A stretch of DNA of 64,000 bases from Batkoa obscura (GCA_030770535.1 JASVEC010000030.1:558001-622000), one strand, 5' to 3'; positions 32,472 through 45,959 are shown, numbered from the stretch's first letter. A program made the numbers and translations. Notes: a model not told the origin generated them from the sequence alone.

Positions 32472-32567
32472 AGGTGTTTTTTTTTGACTTCATCACTTTT
32501 TCCACTTTTTAAGCGCTGTTTGAGCGGAAAAATTAATAAAATTCTCAAACATATAAATACATCACTA
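32472..32567. repeat. MITE-like element, copy 13a of a tandem pair
   Basis: Forward orientation; AGGTGTTTTTTTTTGACTTC left end, core TAAGCGCTGTTTGAGCGG, right end ACATCACTA. Immediately followed by a second copy. Confidence 0.7.
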
Positions 32568-32570
32568 GAT

Positions 32571-32669
32571 AGAGCCGTTTTTTTTTGGTTTCATAGCTTT
32601 TTCCATTCTTTAAGCACTATTCGAGTGGAAAAATTGTTAGTAATTATTAAGCAAAAAAATACATCCCCA
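32571..32669. repeat. MITE-like element, copy 13b of a tandem pair
   Basis: Forward orientation; worn left end AGAGCCGTTTTTTTTTGG, core TAAGCACTATTCGAGTGG, intact right end ACATCCCCA followed by TA. Confidence 0.7.
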
Positions 32670-34070
32670 TATACTAATTTTATATAATATTTTGTACTCC
32701 TTATATTAGCAATATTGATGGTAGTCTGATTGTAGCATATAGTATTTAAGATGAAAGCGTTACTACCCAAAACAAATCATTAGAGATCAAATGGATTATT
32801 TATGATAATATTATATTTGTTATTAATCGTATCCCAAATTACTAGGTTAATAACAATAAATTAAAATTTTTAATTGAGTTTCAAAGGTATTAATGTCATA
32901 AAAAAAATAATCAGGAATTTAACAAAACTTTTTATATTCATTTATTTTAAAACTAAGTAAACTAATACGCATAAAGTTATATAAGTTACAATATTACAAA
33001 GTCCTAATTATACTAGTTCAAATAGTTTAATGGATTTAAAAAAACATTGTTTTTAAATGTAGATCAATTATAACTTTATTGATTATAACGAAACAAACAA
33101 TTATGCTATCAAAAGCTGAATAGTAAAAAACAAATTATTGGATTTATTTGTTTTTATAATATATTTTTATTTAAGTCAACTTATAATCAGCATTTTATGA
33201 CATTTCAGCTTTTAATAAACCTTTGGAACTACTAATAACATAATTTACTATAGTCTGGTTTTTAGCTATATTTATAACTTATGAATAAATGATAGAATAA
33301 TCACTGCTTTGTTAAATAAACCGTAAAACCGAGCTATAAATAGTCATTTTAATAAGGAGTGTAAGCTTAATCAGCCTGCACCCTGGTGATGTATTAGTAG
33401 TTTTTATTTAATATGCTGATATAAACAGTGAAAGAAATCATTATTATTTTTTTGTAAAACTTCTGATTGAAAGATACTCTTAGGGTTAAAATCCTAAACA
33501 ATTACATGATATCTGTAAGCTATTTTTTTGTTTCATTAATATTTTTGAGCAGCTTAAAATTTAAAATATACTAACTAGATTCTTATAGAGAAACATTTAC
33601 ATATTTATATTAGTAATCTAAAAAAACGGCAATATCTTACCTAAAATATTTAAAGCCATATATAGCCTTAAATATGTTTATCAATAAACTCCTGAGTTAT
33701 GGTCTTTATAATTTGATATAGTTAAATTCTTCAAAAAACTGCCTATAAGCTTTATTTATATCAAAATTTAGGTAACTTTTCATACAAAGTATTTTAATTG
33801 TCCATCAAAGCAGGCGTGAATTTTTACGCTATTTACATAATGTTCCCACCTAAAAATTCTTAACTCAACCAATAAAGTTAACTAAAACCCCCTAAAAGAA
33901 AATATATTTCATTACTTCAACTAATGAGTTACATTTCAAATTGGAGTTTATAGCCAATAAGCACACAGTCAAAATTAGCCAACAAAAAGCACGTTAATTT
34001 ACAACGAGCAAAAAGAGGAACTAATTAGTTTTTAAAGATCTAGTGAATGGGGAGTAATTTAAACTAATTG
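32670..34070. other. Intergenic upstream of the kinase gene, no gene seen
   Basis: About 1.4 kb of AT-rich DNA. No exon, RNA gene or repeat recognised; the promoter of the kinase gene presumably lies at its right end. Confidence 0.4.
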
Positions 34071-37000
34071 ATGCTAATAACAAGTAAACAGATGAATGGA
34101 AATAGGCCAATCTCATTTAATTCAGGGCATTCTGAGAAACAGATTAGACAATATCGTGCAGAACAGCTGTTAAGTAATCAAAAAGCTGCTTTGGAGTTTA
34201 TGGAGTCGTTACTGGGCTACTCGATACCAGATGGAAATGTCCATCTATTTTTAAAGGATGGGATCATGTTGTGTGAGTAAGTTTAAGCTAAATTTTCTTT
34301 AGTATGTTAAAAATATTGATTATTTTTTAGACTATTAAACCAAATAAAACCCGGGATAATAAGACAGATCAGTAAAACCCCGACGCCGTTTAACCAAGTA
34401 AACAAATTTGTTATATATTTTTTGGTCTAACTTTTATTAGATGTCAAACATATTTGCATTTTTAAATGCTGCTACTAAACTAGGTTTAGAAGCTTCTGAC
34501 TTGTTTGAAACGGTAGACCTTTATGAAGGGAAAGATATGTCTAGAGTGTTTCTTACTATATTAGCAGTGGCAAGAAAGTTATGCAATGTATCCTTCCCTA
34601 GCAGATCCTCTTCAAATAGAAACTCAGAAAAAGGCTCAAAAAGTAGCCCAATTACAAACGAAGCCATCTTCAAAAATGAAGTGATATTATCACTAAATGA
34701 ATCGACGTATGAAGATGAAGAGACAATGGTTACCTCTCCAGTAAAAACATCACCTGAGATAATTGAAGAAAAGGTATTGGTCAATAAAAAACAAGATAAG
34801 GATAAAATAGTGAAAAAAAATGAAACAGGCGAATTATTAAGTACACCCTTAGATAACTTTTCTATATTAAGGAAAAAAGAGCCAAGGTTTCATCATTTCG
34901 ATAAAACAGAAAAAAGGAAGTCAATGTTACCAATTCAAACAAGAAAAGAATCTGTATTTGAAGAAATTAGTATAGCTAAAGCTAATAATCGTAAATCTAT
35001 GTTGCCTTTATTACCTTTGAAAGACTCAAACTCAAAAGTTTTACATCAAAAAGATAAACTTAAAAAAAAAGAAAATTCACCGCCTAACAGTCCTTTAAGC
35101 CCAACTGGAAAGATACAAAATTTAAGGCAGCTATTTGATCCAGTATATAAGCCGCCTTTATTTGATCCAAAAGCTCAAAATAATTATTTAGGTAAATTGG
35201 AAGACAAGAAAGAAAAGTCAAACAGTACGCCTAACTTATTAAAAAAAGAGGATAGCTCACTTAACTTAAAACTTAAATCAAAATCAGATGTTAAAGATAG
35301 TGTAACATATACTCAAGATGATTCATTTGAATATAAAGAAGAAGAGCTTTATAGAAATAATGATGAAATAGATGACTCAGGGGTATACTCAGAACCATCG
35401 TTAAATAAAGAATACTTTGATGACCCAGTTCCGACAGCTGAAGATAGAGTAAGAAAGCCACAAAACTACCGAGTGGGCAAAGGAGGGTTAATTGAAGATT
35501 TAGATTTATCAATTAAAAAAAATACAACCAAAGAATCGAGGGGGGATGTTTTACGATTGGATTTTATAGACTGGGATTTAGATGATGGTAGCTTCATATC
35601 AAGAGCAGAGTCCATTTTATCTAGTCCATCTTTAAGCATGAAATCTACTTTTAAAAAGGAGGATATAGTAAACATGAATGATTTTGCTATGAATCAATTA
35701 ACAGAAAGAACAAACATACCGCGTTCATTTAATGATCCTACAAGTCAAAAACAATTACTGCAAAGTGACTTCGGACTAAAAAAATCACATTCACGTAATC
35801 ATAGTGAAAAGCCAGTTAGTAAAAATAGCGATGGTATGATTTATAGACCAAGGGCAGGAAGCGATGGTAACAAAGTATATAGAAATGATAGGATATCTTT
35901 AATCAATCCAACAAGTAAAGCAATAACGCAATACCAATTGGGAGATTGCTTAGGCAAAGGGCAATTTGGGTCAGTATATAAAGCACTCAACATGCAAACA
36001 GGGCAAATAACAGCAGTCAAAAGAATTGATTTGGATGGGAGAAGTAAAGTTGAAGCTGAAAGCTTAATGGGAGAAGTAGATCTGTTAAAGTCACTTTCAC
36101 ATGTAAGAATAGTTAATTATTTGGGCTATGTACAATCGGAATCTTGCTTGGATATCATTTTAGAGTTTGTAGAGAATGGATCACTTCAACAGCTTTTAAG
36201 ATCTTATGGAACTTTTTCACCTACCTTGGTTTGTTCATATACTTCACAAATTTTGGAAGGTTTGATATATCTACATGCTAAAGATGTAATTTTATTTAAT
36301 TTTTATATTAAAGATAATTAAAGTATTTAGGTTGTTCATTGTGATTTAAAAGCAGCCAACATTTTAACAACAAAGGATGGGAAAGTCAAACTCACTGATT
36401 TTGGTGTTTCGCTTAATTTAAATATAAAATCAAGTGACAATGGTGAGATTGTGGCTGGTACACCTAATTGGAGTAATTTACAACTTATATATTTTTATTT
36501 TGTTCTAATATTGTTTTAGTGGCACCAGAAGTTATTAGTTTACAGGGTGCTTCTACAGCTTCAGATATTTGGTAATTTGAAACAATATTAAAGTGAAACT
36601 TAATTAACTTTATTTATAGGAGTTTAGGATGTACAATCATTGAATTACTTACAGGGAAACCTCCATATTCAGAATTGAATGCTATGGCTGCTCTATATCG
36701 TATTGTAGAAGACCATCATCCACCACTCCCAGACGATTTAAGCGAGGTAATATTATTTTTGTTTAGTTCTTGATTCTTTCTAATAATTTTAGAATCTACA
36801 CAATTTCCTTATTTTATGTTTTCAAAAAGAGCCAGTGACTAGACCCACAGCTGAAGAGTTATTTTTCCATGATTGGATTATAGAGTCACAGCTGGCAATG
36901 GTAAACATGATTTACTATTAGAAGTACTTCAAATATTAATCAAATTTAAACTAGGATTTTGGCAACTTAGATTTAAACGAAAACGACAAAAAATTGGAAG

Positions 37001-37692
37001 AAAGCATAAGGGATAACCAAATTACTGATTCTCTTTGGCGGACCTGCTATCCTCATGCTGACAATCCCTTAATCACTTCACCAGAATCAACAGGATTAGT
37101 AAGGCTTCCAAGCTATTATGTTAAACAAGATGAAGAGCATCAATTTATTAAAAGTACTTTTGAAAAAGGTAACTAGCTTATAACAATATATCTTGTTACT
37201 AATATGTTTTATTAGCTGTTCTATGTAAAATTTGTAGACAATATATTAAACAACAAGCAATGTTGTGTGACGGTATATTCATTAGTAATTATTTGAAATT
37301 TGGTTAAAACAAAATTTAGATTGCGGATTAATATGCCATCCAAAATGTGTAAAGCATGCCAATGCATTATGTCACACACGAAGTGAGGTAATATCAGGCT
37401 ATAATATATTACAATAAATCACTAAAAAATTATTGTTTTATAGCCAATCACGCAAATTAGTACTGGGTTAACTAAAACTCCAATAAAAAAGACAACACCA
37501 CTGACCAGGCCATTATATACAAGGAAATATAGTAATCGAAGAGGTTTCCAGTCTGAAGGGGCGATTTCTCCTAACCAAATTAAGATGGCTAGCCCTAATA
37601 CGTCACAACCACAAAACTCAACAACACCATGGGAGAAGCAAAAAGCGATCATAAAAAAGAAAAAGAAAGCTGATGATTGTAAAATTGCTTAA
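34071..37692 (+). CDS. CH domain - Ser/Thr kinase (SepH/Cdc7-like) - C1 domain protein
   Basis: About ten exons from ATG 34071. The N-terminus forms a calponin-homology domain ([32 protein letters not shown], then [20 protein letters not shown]). A ~450-residue charged, Ser-rich linker follows. The kinase has [18 protein letters not shown] (Gly loop), TAVKRIDL (VAIK Lys), [21 protein letters not shown] (DFG), AGTPNWMAPEV and [20 protein letters not shown]. The catalytic loop reads HCD instead of HRD, so it is a non-RD type. Near the C-terminus [19 protein letters not shown] and then [13 protein letters not shown] form a C1 zinc domain. The kinase most resembles the STE-type SepH/Cdc7/Cdc15 kinases of the septation network, which suggests a role at the cell-division site. 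CH (actin) and C1 (lipid or protein) domains would help targeting. A TTG just upstream is not a start. Confidence 0.8.
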
Positions 37693-38256
37693 ATTATTAT
37701 AAAATGAAAACTTGTATTTTTATATTATCAGTTACTATGATTTAACATTTACTCGTATATACCTTTATCTGCGGTTCTCTTTGTTTAATTTTTCTCGTTA
37801 TTACCTATTCTTTAATTTTCATCCTTAGGGGCATATCTGCCTTTTATGGTTTTTCTATTTTGATGATTTATTTTTAGATTGTTTTATTAAAGTTGTTTAA
37901 TATCAAGTGATTTTCTATAAACGTTTTTCGTTGATAATTTGTATTTAGTATTACTATTTTAACTACTTTAGTAGCATAAAAAAGATATCTACTTTGCTCA
38001 AACAGTATTAAACAATTTTAAAAGTATTAATTACATAGTTTTATGTTCCTATCTTTTTGCTGCTAATAGTTTATCAAGAATAAAATAAGCAATGTTAGCC
38101 TATTATTTTTATAAGCCACTATGACAAATCGAAAAGTCTATTTTTTACAATTTAAGTTGAAATTTTAGGTAAAATAATTTGAAAGAAAAAATGAACAACC
38201 AAACTTAATTTCATTTCATTTCATTATCTAATATTCCAATTTAAAGACAATTTTAT
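37693..38256. other. Intergenic between kinase and WDR48 genes
   Basis: Kinase 3' region and WDR48 promoter; AT-rich, with tandem TTTCATTTCATTTCATT just before the WDR48 leader (38210-38226). Nothing else. Confidence 0.4.
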
Positions 38257-41200
38257 ATGAAGCGGGCAACCAAGCACTCGATAGCGTATATTATCCCTAA
38301 CGAAGTAACCAATGAAGCAATAAAAAAAGAGAGTCCAACACATTGCTTAGGCGTCAATGGAATGGCTTATGATGAAACGAATGGTATTTTATATTCTGGG
38401 GGAAGGGATGGATTGACCGTTGGTTGGAAAGTGGATACTCAAGTAGATTCCAAAGTAATTACCATTCTTGTTTTAATTATATAAACTTATAGCCAACTGG
38501 AACTAAATAAGCGATTTAAGGTAAACAAGCACTCAGAGCCTTATTTTTCTTCCCAACACCATTCTGATTGGATAAATGATGTTACTGTGGCTCATAATGG
38601 ACAGTCAGGTAAAAATAATTTGGCTGCATTAAAATCTAAATTCACTCTTAATAAACTTTAGTTTTTACTGCCTCTTCGGATCTCACCGTTAAACTATGGC
38701 AACCCTATAAAGAGCAGCAGAAAAACAAGGTGAGTACCGTTGGATTCCATAAGGACTTTGTAAAATGTTTGTCCTATGTCCAGTCAAGTGAATGGTTATT
38801 TTCAGCTGGCTTAGATGGCAAAATTAATATTTGGGATGTAAACCAAGCAACGTCAACAATAGAAAATAAAGGTATGGACATTAATTCTTTATTGTCACTA
38901 TGTGATCCTGAAGCGCCGAATACATCTTATTACTCATTGGCTGTCAGTCAAACTGGAAGGCTGGTTTCGGCAGGCTCACCAGATGGCTGGATTCGACTTT
39001 GGGATCCAAGATCGAGTCCTAATTCTGGTACCATCGCTCACTTTACTGGACATTCTGATCTTGTCCGTTCATTATTAATGTCAGATGACGGAAGATGGAT
39101 CTTATCGGGGTCTAGTGATTGTACAATAAAATTGTGGTCTATGGCCTCCCAGCGCTGTATAAAAACTTACACAATGCATACCGAACCGGTGTGGACTTTG
39201 TTTTCAGCAGAGCCTGATTTCAAATATTTTTATGCAGGATCAAGAAACGGGATGGTTACTAAAACATTAATACCACAGGATATAACAGATGATAACAAAG
39301 GTATAAATAGTGAAGGGAACCATTATTATTTAGAGGAATTGGATAACGATGATGATAGCAATACAGTTACCATCTGTCAAGAAGAAAAGGGGATTACAAG
39401 CATCATTGCACATAAAGATCATTCATGTGTATGGACATCAACTACCAACGCCGAGATTTCTAAATGGGAGGATGTAGAACCTACGGAACTTGTAAAAGAG
39501 AAAGAACCTATTATTTCAGATAGTGGTATTGGGGATCAGCTAGGGTTAATCAATATCAATCCAGTTTCAATTTCTCAGTTTGATGGGAATTATGGGAATG
39601 AAACAAATTTAGTTGATTTTGAAAAGCATACATTTCCAAACACTTTAGCAAATGGAGCGACTATAGAAAATATAACAAATGCCCAAAATGATAATAATGA
39701 CTCATCTGAGGATGAAGAATTCGAATCAAATTTAGTTCCAATTCGTTTAAAACCTTTAGAAATCATTAAGGGAAAGACGGGTTTAACAAAATGTTTTATA
39801 CTTTCAAACAGATTTCAAGTTTTATCTTTGGATTCTAAAGGTGAAGTCATGCTTTGGGATATCGTTAAAGTAATTTTTGTTTTCTGTTTTATAATATTTT
39901 AATCCGTTTTAGTGCTGCTTTGTTAGAAGTTATGGACAGGCTAATATCGATGAAGTGTATCAAGAGATTAACAGTTTAATTTCAGTACCGAGCTGGTGTA
40001 CAGTTGATACAAAGCTTGGTTCACTTATGGTTCGACTTGATGAAAACAAATGTTTTGATGCTGAGATTTATGGGGATGATATTGAAGATATGAAAATTGA
40101 ATCTACAAATAAAGAGTCCAATATAATTTCAGATACACAAATTAACATAGGGAAATGGGTTATTAAAAGCTTATTCAAAGCCTTTACTAAAAAATATTTA
40201 GAGGAAAAAGCTCAGCTTGATTTACTTGAAGAAAAAGCAAAAAAAGGAGAAGAATTAAATAAAGCGAACAATACAGTGACAGATGATGAGAATAAGGAAG
40301 AAACAAGTAATAAAATACTTGTCTCTCTTAATTCGCCTACTTGTCCTCAACCTGTTCATACTTCCATTGTTAAGGATGATACACCGTTAAGTCCATTTTC
40401 TGTTACACTATCTAGTATAACTAATCATCATCATCTACCACCTAAACCAACAGCTTCAATGGCTGGCCCACGGAAGATGAGTACAGGCTCTATACTTACT
40501 TCTAAAACTGGAATGGATGGTCAAGGGTATTTTAATTATAACCCTGATAAAATACCTTCGCCCCCAGCTATGATAGCGAGATCTTATACAACAAATAATC
40601 TATCAGATAAATCTCAAAGTCCAACTAATAATAATAGTCAGTATTCCTATCAAAATGAAAACACTCTAAGTCAACCAGTTTCTACTCCAACCTCGCCAGG
40701 TGGAAATCAATCTATCAATCCCCCACCACCTGCCCTTTCTTCGTCTTCAAGCTTTATGGGGCGTTTGCGTCAATTTTCACAAAAGAAATTAAACCGTTCT
40801 CCAGATCCACCAAAAGCATTAAATTTAAGCTCAACCGATAATTTCTCACAAGGAAGTACACGACCAATAAACGATATGTTAAATCCAACTTTAAGCCCAC
40901 ATAACAGTAAGTTTACTCCTATCAGTCCAACTACTCCTGAAAAACCTAATAACTCTTCCTCCTCCTCTCCATCAACTGAAACAAATCAAAATAATGCACC
41001 AATTCCAGAAGAATCTCAACCTAAAACAAGCTCAGAAAATCCAATACCACCACCACCCAAAGACACAGTACCACAAACTAATGTTAATTCTACAAAGTCA
41101 CCTTCTCTTAATGAACCAAATTTAACCAAGATACCACCACTTGATTTACCCCCACATATCAACCTACTCCTTTCTGAAGAATCTCATGACGTTTCTAGAT

Positions 41201-41954
41201 GTATCGATGTGTTCTCAGGTTCCTTAGGTAATCAAATACAAGATTATCCTTTACTCACGAAGAATATACCAAGTTGGATTAAAAATTGCTTAATTAATGT
41301 AAGTAATTTAAAAATCATAGAATATATAAAACAATTAATATTGCTTTATTTAGGATTCAATCCCATTTAAAGAACCAGTAAAAATAGCGTTTTTACTTAA
41401 ACCACAAGAGTCTTCTGGGTTATCTTCTTTGCCTTCATCGTAACAACTTCTATAGTTATTTTAACAATGTATTAATATATGTTTTAGCTCCTCACGATTA
41501 TTAGCAAGTAGAACATTAAGATGTAAAAAGTTGGTTGGGTATATTTGGGACAAACTCAACTTTACGCCAGATATTTTGCATAATTTATTACTTAATCGAC
41601 AAAATCAAGTCAAATCGGAAGTTAACAGTAATTCAACACCAACTACTACTACAACAGATAAGATAAAAGCTCCTTTACCTTCAACATTACCACCATTTAT
41701 ACCAGAAAATTGGATCGTATTGAGTTGTAACGGACAGGTAATATAATTTATCGTGTTTTTATATATGAATATTAACATAAAATTATTAGCCTGTTTCTTT
41801 AACCATGACTTTAGCTACAGTTCGTTATCATTTATGGAAATCAGGTGGCGATATGGTTTTAACTTACGATATCCAACCATTACCATCCACTGAACCAGCC
41901 GTATTAGCCACTAAAGTTGGCACCCCAATAACCAACCTTGAAGGTGGGTTTTAA
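38257..41954 (+). CDS. WDR48: WDR48/UAF1-type WD40 protein, deubiquitinase cofactor
   Basis: Activates USP1/USP12/USP46-class deubiquitinases (fission yeast Bun107 with Ubp9). About seven exons. The N-terminal WD40 propeller shows repeats such as GILYSGGRDGLTVGWK, SSDLTVKLWQPY, LFSAGLDGKINIWDV, LVSAGSPDGWIRLWDPRSS and ILSGSSDCTIKLWSMASQRC. Then comes the family region GKTGLTKCFILSNRFQVLSL, followed by an intron and SVPSWCTVDTKLGSLMVRL (DUF3337). A ~300-residue Ser/Pro/Asn-rich insert follows, then the second sumo-like part (FKEPVKIAFLLKP, LASRTLRCKKLVGYI, LATVRYHLWKSGGDMVLTY). The domain order matches WDR48. The junctions near 38455-38515 and 41370-41500 are approximate. Compared with animal WDR48, the disordered insert is large. 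Confidence 0.85.
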
Positions 41955-42299
41955 GTTACTTGTTTTTAGTTCGTTTAACGATTCATCTATTTCCTTGTAA
42001 AAGTGGTTTTAATGTATTGATGGAAGAAGTGATATAATTATTCTTTTTAATATTAGATTTTTTTACATTAGTTAAAATAGGTGCTAAGAGTTAGTTGAGG
42101 CTCTTTCTCTTCACTTTTTTGATAAAATAAAATAATTTCGGATTTTTTAAATCGTCAATTATTCAAGATTAGAATTTTGAGTTGTTCTAACATAATATTA
42201 GTTAGTAGAGTTCTACTATAGAAAATATAATTTATAAAAGCAATTATTTTAGTGTATATAATTACTAGTAATAAATGACTTACAAAATAAACTTTCATA
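41955..42299. other. Intergenic between WDR48 and TOM6-like gene
   Basis: AT-rich; WDR48 3' UTR region. Nothing recognisable before the MITE. Confidence 0.35.
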
Positions 42300-42401
42300 T
42301 GGGAATGTATTTTTGTATTTAAGAATTTTACTAATAATTTTTCTACATAAATAGCGCTTAAAACATGGAAAAAGTAATGAAGCAAAAAAAAAACATCTAC
42401 A
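42300..42401. repeat. MITE-like element, copy 14 (rightmost)
   Basis: Reverse orientation; TGGGAATGTATTTTTGTA left end, core ATAAATAGCGCTTAAAACATG, worn right end ACATCTACA followed by TA. No member of this family was seen to the right of it. Confidence 0.7.
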
Positions 42402-42557
42402 TATCTTGACCTAAAATTTATGATTATCCTAAAAATTACATTAAAATGTGGTATCACTTTCACTAAAAAATACTAAATCATTAATTTGCAAAACGATTGT
42501 AAATAAAAAAAGCAGTTAAATTTATTTTCTACGAACCCCTAATACTTTTTTTTCAAT

Positions 42558-42755
42558 TTAAACAAACAAAACGTCTCCAAAGTTCTTTAAGATGAAAACA
42601 GCGGCACCAAATACGGATGCATTAAAAAGGATGTTTAAATTACCAGCTCGATTTTGTGGATTTTGAATTTCATTACGATAAAGTTTGCTAAAGAAACCTT
42701 CTTCTTTATTTTCTAAGGTATAGCCTTTACCACTTGCTCCAAAGTTACTTGCCAT
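42558..42755 (-). CDS. Small tail-anchored membrane protein, TOM6-like
   Basis: Single-exon 65-residue protein MASNFGASGKGYTLENKEEG... with a soluble basic/acidic N-terminus and one C-terminal hydrophobic helix (NASVFGAAVFILKNFGDVLF). The pattern (Tyr/Arg segment, Asn-rich turn, then FG.AVFIL...FGD.L) resembles the small TOM-complex subunit Tom6 of the mitochondrial outer membrane. Similarity is short, so another single-pass organellar subunit cannot be excluded. It has its own ATG with a good A-rich context (AAAATGGC). It is convergent with the WDR48 gene and lies 0.3 kb downstream of the ABC-F gene on the same strand. Confidence 0.45.
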   Translation of the reverse strand: MASNFGASGKGYTLENKEEGFFSKLYRNEIQNPQNRAGNLNILFNASVFGAAVFILKNFGDVLFV

Positions 42756-43068
42756 TTTGATTTTCTAATGATTTTTTTGGTAAAAAAATTTAAGCTGGAG
42801 ATTGAGTTTGATCAAAAGTTTGAAATTATTCCCATAATTCTTTGAATGACCAATGAAATTAGCACATTAAGCTTAGCTTGCTTTAAGAATTCTTTTTAAT
42901 AAAGAATGAATTTTGGAAACAAAAAAGTTAAAATATTTAAAATTTAAAAGAAGCATATTAAACTAAACATACAAACCAATAATAGTAATAAATTTAATTT
43001 TAAATAAAGACAATGATCTAAAAACAAGTTTTATTTTTTTCACACTTACAAAGTACTTTATCTCCTTT

Positions 43069-45450
43069 TTAAAGCTCTGGAGGAGCAACCATTTTCTTAT
43101 AATCCTTAATGTTGCCTTGAAACTTAGTCACCGTATTATTATCACAGATCCAAAGCTGAGTAGCAACAGAATTAATGAAACGCTCATCATGAGAGACAAG
43201 GATAACACCACCAGTAAAAGCTTTAATAGCATCGATTAAAGCATCCATAGATTCCATATCTAAATGATTGGTAGGTTCATCTAATATTAAAATATGTGGA
43301 TTTTGTAAACCTAAACATGCAAATGCTACTCTCGATTTTTGTCCTCCTGATAAAGTAGCTACTTTTTGTAATCCCACCATACCAGTGATACCAAAAGAGC
43401 CTAATCTTCGACGATATTCTTCATCCGATTTACCTGGATAAGTCTTAGCCATATAACCAACAGCTGTATCATTTAAATCTAATTGATCAACGTGATGTTG
43501 GGTGAAGAAAGCAAACCTTAATCTACCATGGCGATTTAAGAAACCTTTATTTGGTTCTAATTTACCAGATAATAGTTTAAGCTAAATAAAATGTTAATAT
43601 TAAGTTATATAATAATGTTAAATTAAACTTACTAAGGTAGATTTACCAGCACCATTGGGACCAATAACAGCTACTCTTGAATCCATTTGTACATCCAAAT
43701 CCACTTTACTAAGTTGAATTTTATCTGGTGAATAACCAAAAGTAACATTGGATAATTGTAAGATAGGTGGGGATAAAGACTCTGCATCTGGGAATCTGAA
43801 ACTAACAACAATCTCATCTTCAGGTTTTTCTAAAACTGGTAATTTTTCTAATATTTTGATTTTCATTTGAGCTTGAGTTGCAGTGTTGGCATTGTATCGA
43901 TTTTTATCAATGAAATCTTGTAAATGTTTACGATAAACCAATTGATTTTCATAATCTCGAGCCATTGTTTTACGACGCTCTTCTTTAGTACTATAAAAGA
44001 AAGTAAAGTTGCCCTTATATTGGTCTAATTTTTCACTATGTTGATGGATAATATCCGTAGCTACCTCATCTAAAAATTCTCGATCATGGGATACAACTAC
44101 TAAAGTACTTTCCCATGTTTGTAAATAATTTTCTAACCAAATTACGGCGGGGATATCCAACATATTCGTAGGTTCATCAAGAAGTAAAAGATCAGGTTTA
44201 CAGAATAAAGCTCTTGCTAACGCCAATCTCATTCTCCAACCTCCAGAGAATGTTCTAGTGGCATTTTGTAATTGGTTTTGGCCAAAACCTAAACCACAGA
44301 GGATAGTAGAAGCTCTATAAAAAATCAGTCAAAAAAAGTCAATAAATAAACTAAATCAAAAAACTACTTTGCTTCTGCTTTATCAGATTCAATATCTTCA
44401 AGTTTAGTATAAACTTCTTTCAATTTACTATCAGCTTCATCTCTTTCATCTTCAAGCTGTTCTTTTAATTCTTTTTCAATATCAGGGTTTGAAAGTTGAT
44501 CATCGATCGATTGAATTAATTGAGTAAAATTAATTTCTTCAGCTAAAAGATGTTCTCTGAATAAATCAGCTTTTAATACTGATTGTAAAGCAGGTGTATC
44601 ATCCCCAGCAATCTATTAATAAAAACTATTTAATTACTGTTTAATTATAAATTTATAAAACTATTACCTCTTGCTCTACGTGAAGAATACTGATATGAGT
44701 AGGGATATTTAATTCACGTCTAGAAATAGCTCTTAATAAAGTGGATTTACCAATACCATTTCTACCAACCACACCATAACGTCTACCATAAGCGAGGGTT
44801 AATAAAGCATCAGTAAGAATTCTCTTACCAGCAAAAGAGATATCGAAAAGATCCAACTTAATATCTTTTGATTTACCTTTAGTAGTAGTATAATCCAAAA
44901 TAGGGTTAATAGCTAAAATATCCAAATTTTGTTGTTCTTTAGTAACAATTTTACTAGCTTCATATAAAGTTCTTCTTTCTCTTTTTTGTATCTTTTCTGC
45001 AATCTTTTTTTCTGCTTTTTCTAATTTTTTAGTATCCACTTGAGAAGCTACTTTACGTTTGTTAGCTGACTCAATATCCGTTGAAGTTGGATCAAACTTA
45101 AATGTAGAAGACATGGCTTGTTGTTTAGTCATTTGTAAAGGTACATCCAATTGACGTAATACCTTTGGTCCATTTTCATCTGTATCTAATTTTAACTGAG
45201 CATTGTATTGGATGAATAAATTCTTAAAATCTTGACATAAATTTTGATATACTTTTTCTTCAGCAATAGAATCTTTTAAAAAGGGCTCAATAAAATCCGT
45301 AAGAAAAGCATCGCCTTCAACGGAGATACTAGTGGTATCTTCTAAATATCCTTTGATATAATCTACAATAGCTAAATCTAAGCCTGGGATGTTTGAGCGT
45401 ACCTTTTCGAGTAATCGACTATTTTCTTTAATATTCACTTCTACTTTCAT
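43069..45450 (-). CDS. GCN20: ABC-F ATPase, Gcn20/ABCF3 type
   Basis: Soluble twin-ATPase; Gcn20 works with Gcn1 on stalled ribosomes to activate the Gcn2 kinase. Four or five exons. The N-terminal ~200 residues are helical and charged. The first ATP-binding domain has GVVGRNGIGKSTLLRAISRR (Walker A), TFSGGWRMRLALARALFCKP (signature) and LLLLDEPTNMLD (Walker B). The ABC-F linker follows, with KLDQYKGNFTFFYSTKEERR. The second domain has VAVIGPNGAGKSTL, ATLSGGQKSRVAFACLGL and ILILDEPTNHLD, ending KMVAPPEL. There are no membrane helices. The open frame extends to an ATG at 45564, but MKVEVNIKENSRLLEKVRSN (45450) is the more family-like start, so the extra 38 residues are probably leader. Confidence 0.88.
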
Positions 45451-45959
45451 GCTTGAATAGTTAAAGATGGGTTCTTTTGTTACGCAGTCAATTCTTTTTA
45501 AAGTCGATTTTTGCACAGTTAACTCGCAGTAATGAAATTGAAATTTCAATAATAAGGTTGTCATTAAATTTACTATTTTAATAGAATCGATAATATAATA
45601 TAATTTAGCGACAGTTTTTTATTATCTATATGTTACACATTGTAGTTTCTATTTCCTTTGTTATTAAACCCTTCGTTGTTGTTATTACTTTACTGTAGCC
45701 ACTCAATACGTATTCTCAACCTTTTATTTAAAATTTCTAAAATCGAATTAATTAACCAATAAAACCCCTTTTAAAAAATTATAAAATCAAATCAAAATCC
45801 ATAAATCGAAATATTATAAAAAATAAAAATAGTAAATCAAAAATCTTCATTTACAGTATATAAAAAAAGATAAATTCATTAAAGTTTATAACAAAATTCA
45901 AAAAGAAAGCATTGCTTTTTAACCTATCAAAACTTCAGTTTAGCTATTATTCAAAAAAG
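45451..45959. other. Divergent promoter region between GCN20 and LIG1
   Basis: About 0.5 kb shared by two outward-pointing housekeeping genes. AT-rich, with TATAAAAAAAGATAAA near 45860; no further features seen. Confidence 0.45.
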
